DNA of 64,000 nt from positions 806,001-870,000 of the forward strand of contig NZ_BLID01000001.1 in assembly GCF_009811315.1 (NCBI RefSeq), read 5' to 3'. Numbering within the stretch: the first letter of the stretch is position 1; every line of letters starts with the position of its first letter. A model generated the notes under the pieces. It made no database searches. It was given only the letters and a program-made list of their open reading frames with translations, and was not told the DNA's origin. A program made the translations under genes and the position numbers. Shown here one piece after another: positions 59,947-64,000 of the stretch. This DNA comes from Vibrio atypicus (GTDB lineage: Bacteria > Pseudomonadota > Gammaproteobacteria > Enterobacterales > Vibrionaceae).

Positions 59947-60651
59947 TTAGGCCACGAATGAGGAGGCGATACCAATCAAACCACCAAAAACACCACCCCA
60001 AACCACAAGCCAACCTAAATGCTCTCTGATCATCTTCTGAACAATCTCTTTAACCAATTGAGGTGTGAGTTCATTAAGTCTCTGATCGATAATATTTTCA
60101 ACGTTGGTTTTTATCTCATCGATCATGGCAGGCGCTTCGAGCTGCTCTTTAAGCGCTTCTTTGATTACATCACTTTGGCTAATCTCAACCATGGACTCTT
60201 GCATCTTTTCAACAAAGGGTTGCTTGAGAGGCTGCAGTGCCTCGGTACCTCCAAACATCGCCAACATGCCGCCGAAAGACGAGTTACCAATGACTTCAAC
60301 CAGTGAGTCAAAGGTCGGGTTGAAGTCGACTTTTGCGACGATAGGCTCGAGGTTGAGTGATTGCCCTCCTGACATCTCTTTGCTTAAGAATTTGTCTATA
60401 TTCTCTTGAGTAAAGAACTGCTCCATCATTAATGTTTTTATTGCGGCTTTAAATTCTTCAAAACGTGAGGGAATCACACCTGAACCATAAAGTCCCGGTA
60501 CCTTTTCGAATAGCATGTGAATAGCTAACCAGTTGGTAATTGCACCAGAAAAGGCAAAAAGACCTGCGTAAAAAGCCAGTTGGTTGTCGGTTTGGTAGCC
60601 GCCTGCAAGTAGGGCTAAGGCAATAATGTTGGTAAGTAAGCTCTTATTCAT
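59947..60651 (-). CDS. DUF445-family membrane protein
   Basis: 234 residues. Membrane helix near the N-terminus (about 5-45, with LFAFSGAITNWLAIHMLFEKVPGLYGSG, the family signature), a soluble helical middle (about 60-200) and a C-terminal helix (LVVWGGVFGGLIGIASSFV). DUF445/YheB proteins are of unknown function. ATG 60651 has a weak ribosome site. Single gene; convergent with the Lrp/AsnC gene. Confidence 0.88.
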   Translation of the reverse strand: MNKSLLTNIIALALLAGGYQTDNQLAFYAGLFAFSGAITNWLAIHMLFEKVPGLYGSGVIPSRFEEFKAAIKTLMMEQFFTQENIDKFLSKEMSGGQSLNLEPIVAKVDFNPTFDSLVEVIGNSSFGGMLAMFGGTEALQPLKQPFVEKMQESMVEISQSDVIKEALKEQLEAPAMIDEIKTNVENIIDQRLNELTPQLVKEIVQKMIREHLGWLVVWGGVFGGLIGIASSFVA

Positions 60652-60867
60652 TACAAATTATCAGTGAGACAGAATGAGGGGACGCAGTATATCGTAAAGC
60701 GAGCGAATCACTAAAGGGCAAAGTAGTCGATAACAGTGAAAGTGGTATTAGTAAGTTGTTGAAATGTTAAAAAAGTGTGATCCTTAACGATTTGATTGAC
60801 TAGGGATTTTACTTGTCAGCATGAGAAGCGTAAGTTAAAAAATAGTTAACCACTTGGAGGATCTGTG

Positions 60868-61632
60868 ATGACAGCACTCAATGGTTTTTCTCTTGCTTAT
60901 ATTGAGCGCCGCACTGACTGGACGTCTGAGCTATTTAGTTTACGTGTTAATGGTGTCCCTGTCCGATTTCAGGCTGGCCAATACGTTAAATTGGCGTTGT
61001 ATGATGAAACAAATAAGCTGATAAGTCGCCCCTATTCAATTGTTAATGCTCCTTTAAACAGCAGTGACATGATGGAATTCTTAGTTATAGCGAACCCAAA
61101 TGGTGCGCTTTCTCCTCGATTACAAAATCTACGCGAAGGTGACAGTATTTATGTCGCAGATAAAGCGTTTGGTGATCTGACTTTCAATAGTATTCCAAAG
61201 CAGACGCAAAACTTGTGGCTTTTTTCAACTGGGACAGGTATTGGACCATTCTTATCACTGCTTGATGATATTAATTTTCGCCCTGGATGCGAGAAGATTG
61301 TATTGGTTCACGCGGTAAGACATGAGAAAGATCTTGTTTATCGATATCTAATTGACCAACTTGTGAAGCAATATGAAGGACGACTGATATATCTACCGAT
61401 CGTGTCGCGTGAACAAAGTGATTTTGCTCTTTATGGGCGAATTCCTCAGCTAATTGATCAAGGTATTTTACAAGATAAGTTGGATTTACCTTTAGCTGCA
61501 GAAACGACATTTACCATGCTGTGCGGTAACCCTGAGATGATCAAAGAAACACTTTCAGTACTGCAAAGTTTGGGATTAGAAAAGTATCGCCGAAAAACGG
61601 GTGGTCATATTCTTTATGAACGCTATTGGTAG
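60868..61632 (+). CDS. fpr: Ferredoxin/flavodoxin-NADP+ reductase
   Basis: 254 residues from ATG 60868, which is 7 nt after GGAGG; the GTG three bases earlier is too close. FAD motif RPYSIVNAP (about 51-59), the NADP loop FSTGTGIGPFLSLLDD (about 113-128), HAVRHEKDLVYR, and LCGNPEMIKETLSVL. The C-terminus ends ILYERYW with the terminal aromatic of bacterial subclass enzymes. It moves electrons between NADPH and ferredoxin or flavodoxin. Often under oxidative-stress control, but I see no SoxS box I can trust. Single gene with a GC-rich terminator. Confidence 0.93.
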   Translation: MTALNGFSLAYIERRTDWTSELFSLRVNGVPVRFQAGQYVKLALYDETNKLISRPYSIVNAPLNSSDMMEFLVIANPNGALSPRLQNLREGDSIYVADKAFGDLTFNSIPKQTQNLWLFSTGTGIGPFLSLLDDINFRPGCEKIVLVHAVRHEKDLVYRYLIDQLVKQYEGRLIYLPIVSREQSDFALYGRIPQLIDQGILQDKLDLPLAAETTFTMLCGNPEMIKETLSVLQSLGLEKYRRKTGGHILYERYW

Positions 61633-61639
61633 GTAGTAA

Positions 61640-61667
61640 GCCCCCTGCCTGCGCGGGGGGCATTTGT
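61640..61667. terminator. Terminator between fpr and the chemoreceptor gene
   Basis: GCCCCC, inner GC-rich loop, GGGGGC followed by ATTTGTTATT. Serves convergent genes. Confidence 0.75.
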
Positions 61668-63100
61668 TATTGAGTACGGTACTGTTTGAGTATTTGCGAT
61701 AAAGAGAGAGCGGTTTGTGACAGGTTTTCGACGCCCGATGAGGATTGTTCCGCTACAGTACGTAACGCGTTAGATTGGCTACGAATGTCTGTTAATTCAG
61801 AGGCTATATCGTTTGCAACAGCGCTCTGTTCTTCTGCTGATGTAGAGATTTGGATACTCATGTCAGTGAGAGATTGTGCCGAATTCGCAATCGACTGAAC
61901 ATCCTCACCAATCGCTGCAACTAATTCACTGCTGGTTTGTGCTTGTGAGACGGTTTTTGATGTAATAGAAGCAATGCTGTGGCTCTCTGTCTGCAACTTC
62001 TCAATCATGGCCTGAATTTCAACGGTTGCTGCTTGCGTGCGGCTTGCTAATGTTCGTACTTCATCTGCTACCACAGCAAACCCTCGTCCTTGCTCGCCCG
62101 CGCGCGCTGCTTCAATTGCTGCGTTGAGCGCCAATAAATTCGTCTGTTCTGATATTGCGTTAATCGTGGTAATGACTTCATTAATTTGGGTGGTGTTATC
62201 ATTGAGGCTTGTTACTGATTGTTCAGTTTGGCCAATGTACTGGGACAATGTGTCAATTTCTTTGATGGCCGAGATTACGCGTTTGTAACTGCCATCAATG
62301 TGCAAAGCATCATTCTCGGTTTGTTGAGTGGCTTGTTGCGAAATGTTTGATACTTCACGTGCAGAAGCTGTCATTTGCTCCATTGCTGTTGCTACAGAGT
62401 CAAGAGAACTATATTGGCTGCGAACTTGTGTTTCGCTTTGCTTCATATCTTGTTCGAAGGTAGCGGAAGTTTGAGTGAGTGTTTCGGTACTTTGGTTTAC
62501 GTTGTCAACCAGTGAACTTAACGTATCCATCGCTTTATCAAGAGCGCAGCCAATTGTTCCAAATTCATCACGGCCTGGATGAAAGCCTAAGCGAGAGGTT
62601 AAGTCACCTTCTCCTATCTTCTGCGTTGTGGTGTAAAGCACCCATAGAGCACCGCCAATAAATGTGGTGACCCAATAACAAAAAATACCGAAAGGAATCA
62701 GCCAAAGATAGCTAAGTAAGAAAGTGGTGAGGGCTTGTGATTCGATTTTTTCGAGGTGAGAGTTAATGTCAACCGTCAATTGATACGCTTGGCCATCAGC
62801 TGAGGTTTGATAAACAGAGACAACACCATCATTAACCGCTGAGGGTAAAACTGCGTGAGTTGATTTAAGTCCATCAATCTGTGTTAAGTCCGTTGGTGAA
62901 CTTATGGATAGAATAGTCTTTAGTTGACGTTCCGCCGCGTTCACTTCAGCATGTTTCGCAATATCTAGGGTGCTTATGTATCGGCTGCCAGCTAACGCGG
63001 AAACAGTGATTAAAAATAGCGTAACAATTACCCAAAACTTATCGTTAATCGACATTTTGATAAACAGTCGGTCTATTGTCCTGAAATCGACTTCTTTCAT
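61667..63100 (-). CDS. Methyl-accepting chemotaxis protein
   Basis: 477 residues. First membrane helix about 22-42, a periplasmic sensor of only about 80 residues, second helix about 127-150, HAMP (about 150-205), then the signalling domain with the hairpin tip [32 protein letters not shown] read in two overlapping family segments. ATG follows AGAGG. The short sensor has no PAS, Cache or other family that I can name, so the signal is unknown. The C-terminus lacks the pentapeptide for CheR. Single gene. Confidence 0.94.
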   Translation of the reverse strand: MKEVDFRTIDRLFIKMSINDKFWVIVTLFLITVSALAGSRYISTLDIAKHAEVNAAERQLKTILSISSPTDLTQIDGLKSTHAVLPSAVNDGVVSVYQTSADGQAYQLTVDINSHLEKIESQALTTFLLSYLWLIPFGIFCYWVTTFIGGALWVLYTTTQKIGEGDLTSRLGFHPGRDEFGTIGCALDKAMDTLSSLVDNVNQSTETLTQTSATFEQDMKQSETQVRSQYSSLDSVATAMEQMTASAREVSNISQQATQQTENDALHIDGSYKRVISAIKEIDTLSQYIGQTEQSVTSLNDNTTQINEVITTINAISEQTNLLALNAAIEAARAGEQGRGFAVVADEVRTLASRTQAATVEIQAMIEKLQTESHSIASITSKTVSQAQTSSELVAAIGEDVQSIANSAQSLTDMSIQISTSAEEQSAVANDIASELTDIRSQSNALRTVAEQSSSGVENLSQTALSLSQILKQYRTQ

Positions 63101-63405
63101 TTTATACCTCTACGAGTGCCTTCTCTTAATTTGACCCATTTAAGTCATTTAGTGTTTATAAATTTATCGGTAATTGAGAGAGGCTGATGGGACTTATGTC
63201 CAAATTTCGTGTAACCGGACGGCAATCTATTTCCATTCATGTGACTTAGATCTTGTTAACAATTGGTTACAGAGAGCAGGGCGGTAATGTGGTGTCCATT
63301 GAGGGTGTTTTTCATCTAGTGAGAAAGTGGCCTATATCCTCGCTCGTTTTTTATTTAGTCAGGCTCTAATCTGAAGGTAGTCTTTTAGAAGGGTCGACCA
63401 ATACT
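63101..63405. other. Intergenic gap between the chemoreceptor and the 118-residue ORF
   Basis: 305 bp between divergent genes. I see no ORF with a credible start and no repeat worth listing; it probably holds both promoters. Confidence 0.5.
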
Positions 63406-63762
63406 ATGAATTTGATCGTCAATATTCACAAGAATGTCCGTAAACATGGTTTTGAAATGGCTACTCGACAAGCTTGGAAATGCGGTATTAAAGCGAACTT
63501 GGTAAAACGAGTTGTTGGGGTAGCTAAGGGGCAAATTGTTTGTGTGATCGAAGGAGTCAGACCTGAGCTATCGACTGAGATAAATAACGAACTTCACTGC
63601 GAGGAAAAGCAAGGGCGTTACGTCTTTGTCGGTGGTGTTGTATGGCAGCCTAATGATCTGATAGCGCCTGGTTTTCCTGATTTTATGTTCATGCATGTAC
63701 GAAATCTTGGACCAAAGCATAAATACATGTCAGACGACGAACTGTTTTTGAATCTGGCTTAG
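63406..63762 (+). CDS. Conserved-type hypothetical protein (118 residues)
   Basis: 118 residues, no signal or membrane segment. The layout is basic at the N-terminus (MNLIVNIHKNVRKHGFEMATRQAWKCG...) and then beta-rich (QIVCVIEGVRPELSTEIN; GRYVFVGGVVWQPNDLI). Two Cys residues. Ribosome site is modest (AAGGGTCGACC). It runs in the same direction as, and 8 bp ahead of, the glpM-type gene, so they may be cotranscribed. I recognise no family. Confidence 0.65.
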   Translation: MNLIVNIHKNVRKHGFEMATRQAWKCGIKANLVKRVVGVAKGQIVCVIEGVRPELSTEINNELHCEEKQGRYVFVGGVVWQPNDLIAPGFPDFMFMHVRNLGPKHKYMSDDELFLNLA

Positions 63763-63770
63763 TTCGACGT

Positions 63771-64000
63771 ATGTTAACGCTGTTCTTAAAGAGTTTAATT
63801 GGTGCAGCTGCGGTTGTTTTTATAGCGTTGCTTTCAAAAAGTAAGAACTTCTATATCGCGGGCTTAGTACCGCTGTTTCCAACATTTGCTTTGATAGCGC
63901 ATTTCATTGTTGGTACTGAGAGAGACATGGCAGCGCTTCGTGAAACGGCACTTTTTGGTTTGTATTCGCTAGTACCTTACGCTGGCTACTTGTTGGCGGT
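63771..64000 (+). CDS. glpM: GlpM-family inner-membrane protein (partial, N-terminal 76 residues)
   Basis: ATG 63771, cut by the right edge. The visible part has three hydrophobic stretches (LFLKSLIGAAAVVFIALLSK, then FYIAGLVPLFPTFALIAHFIV, then LFGLYSLVPYAGYLLAV) and matches E. coli GlpM in the segment IAGLIPLFPTFALIAHYIV almost residue for residue. GlpM is a small membrane protein of unclear role, linked by name to glycerol metabolism or alginate in Pseudomonas. Gap of 8 bp from the preceding ORF. Confidence 0.85.
   Translation, partial: MLTLFLKSLIGAAAVVFIALLSKSKNFYIAGLVPLFPTFALIAHFIVGTERDMAALRETALFGLYSLVPYAGYLLA

Noticed and set aside
1..64000. CRISPR arrays, transposases, integrases, tRNA or rRNA genes
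   Set aside because: None seen: no regular repeat-spacer pattern, no IS-type ORF and no tRNA or rRNA-like stretch was found on reading; a covariance search could still find a missed tRNA.

Overview
The window looks like part of a Vibrio chromosome, probably chromosome II of a marine species near the Harveyi clade. The inference rests on gene content: tryptophanase, a chitinase A with its catalytic Glu at residue 315, a PlzD-type PilZ protein, nagB, a split put operon (putA, a small ALDH-like gene, putP) and an operon-encoded Lap adhesion system. No rRNA, tRNA, transposon, phage or CRISPR array was seen. Both ends cut a gene: an ABC ATPase on the left and a GlpM-family protein on the right.

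Region 1 (1-15.8 kb) is a laminarin (beta-1,3-glucan) utilisation locus. It has an Opp/Dpp-type ABC importer, a substrate-binding-like protein with no signal peptide, a LacI-type repressor, two lipoprotein glucanases (GH17 and GH16), a LamB-type porin, an AraC regulator and a cytoplasmic GH3 beta-glucosidase with permuted domain order. Six copies of a 16-bp palindrome (AAGAAAGCGCTTTCTT) stand in front of the importer, the signal-less protein, the lacI/GH17 divergence and the porin, and tie these units into one regulon. Proposed route: GH16/GH17 cut glucan at the cell surface, oligosaccharides pass the porin, the ABC importer takes them in and GH3 makes glucose.

Region 2 (15.9-21.2 kb) is for osmoprotection: a BCCT carrier and proXWV. 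Region 3 (21.4-36.1 kb) is mixed: an SgrR-type regulator facing an aldehyde dehydrogenase across an unusual structured leader, a LysR/SDR pair, a PilZ c-di-GMP receptor, nagB with a NagC-like box, a Sel1-repeat protein, SstT, a three-gene copper/oxidase-assembly operon, a GNAT, an HD-GYP phosphodiesterase and a DUF2057 protein. Region 4 (36.3-40.9 kb) holds tryptophanase with a candidate TnaC leader peptide, then chitinase A.

Region 5 (40.9-52 kb) has the operon lapC-lapG-lapD-lapB (adhesin and outer-membrane pore not in view), pdxH, a PAS-LuxR regulator and two tandem paralogous coiled-coil/PEGA proteins, one with a SUMF1-like domain. Region 6 (52.4-59.9 kb) is proline catabolism: an AraC regulator, PutA without a DNA-binding domain, a separate gene for what is the C-terminal ALDH-like domain of long PutAs, PutP, a zinc-ribbon protein and an Lrp/AsnC regulator with a 12-bp perfect inverted repeat at its start. 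Region 7 (59.9-64 kb) has a DUF445 protein, ferredoxin-NADP reductase, a chemoreceptor, a hypothetical protein and glpM.

Points most worth a second look: the operator-linked SBP-like protein without export signal, the proline-less TnaC candidate, the split PutA, the permuted GH3, the alternative-pairing leader near 23.3 kb, the PEGA/SUMF1 pair and a 25-codon ORF with its own terminator near 48.75 kb.
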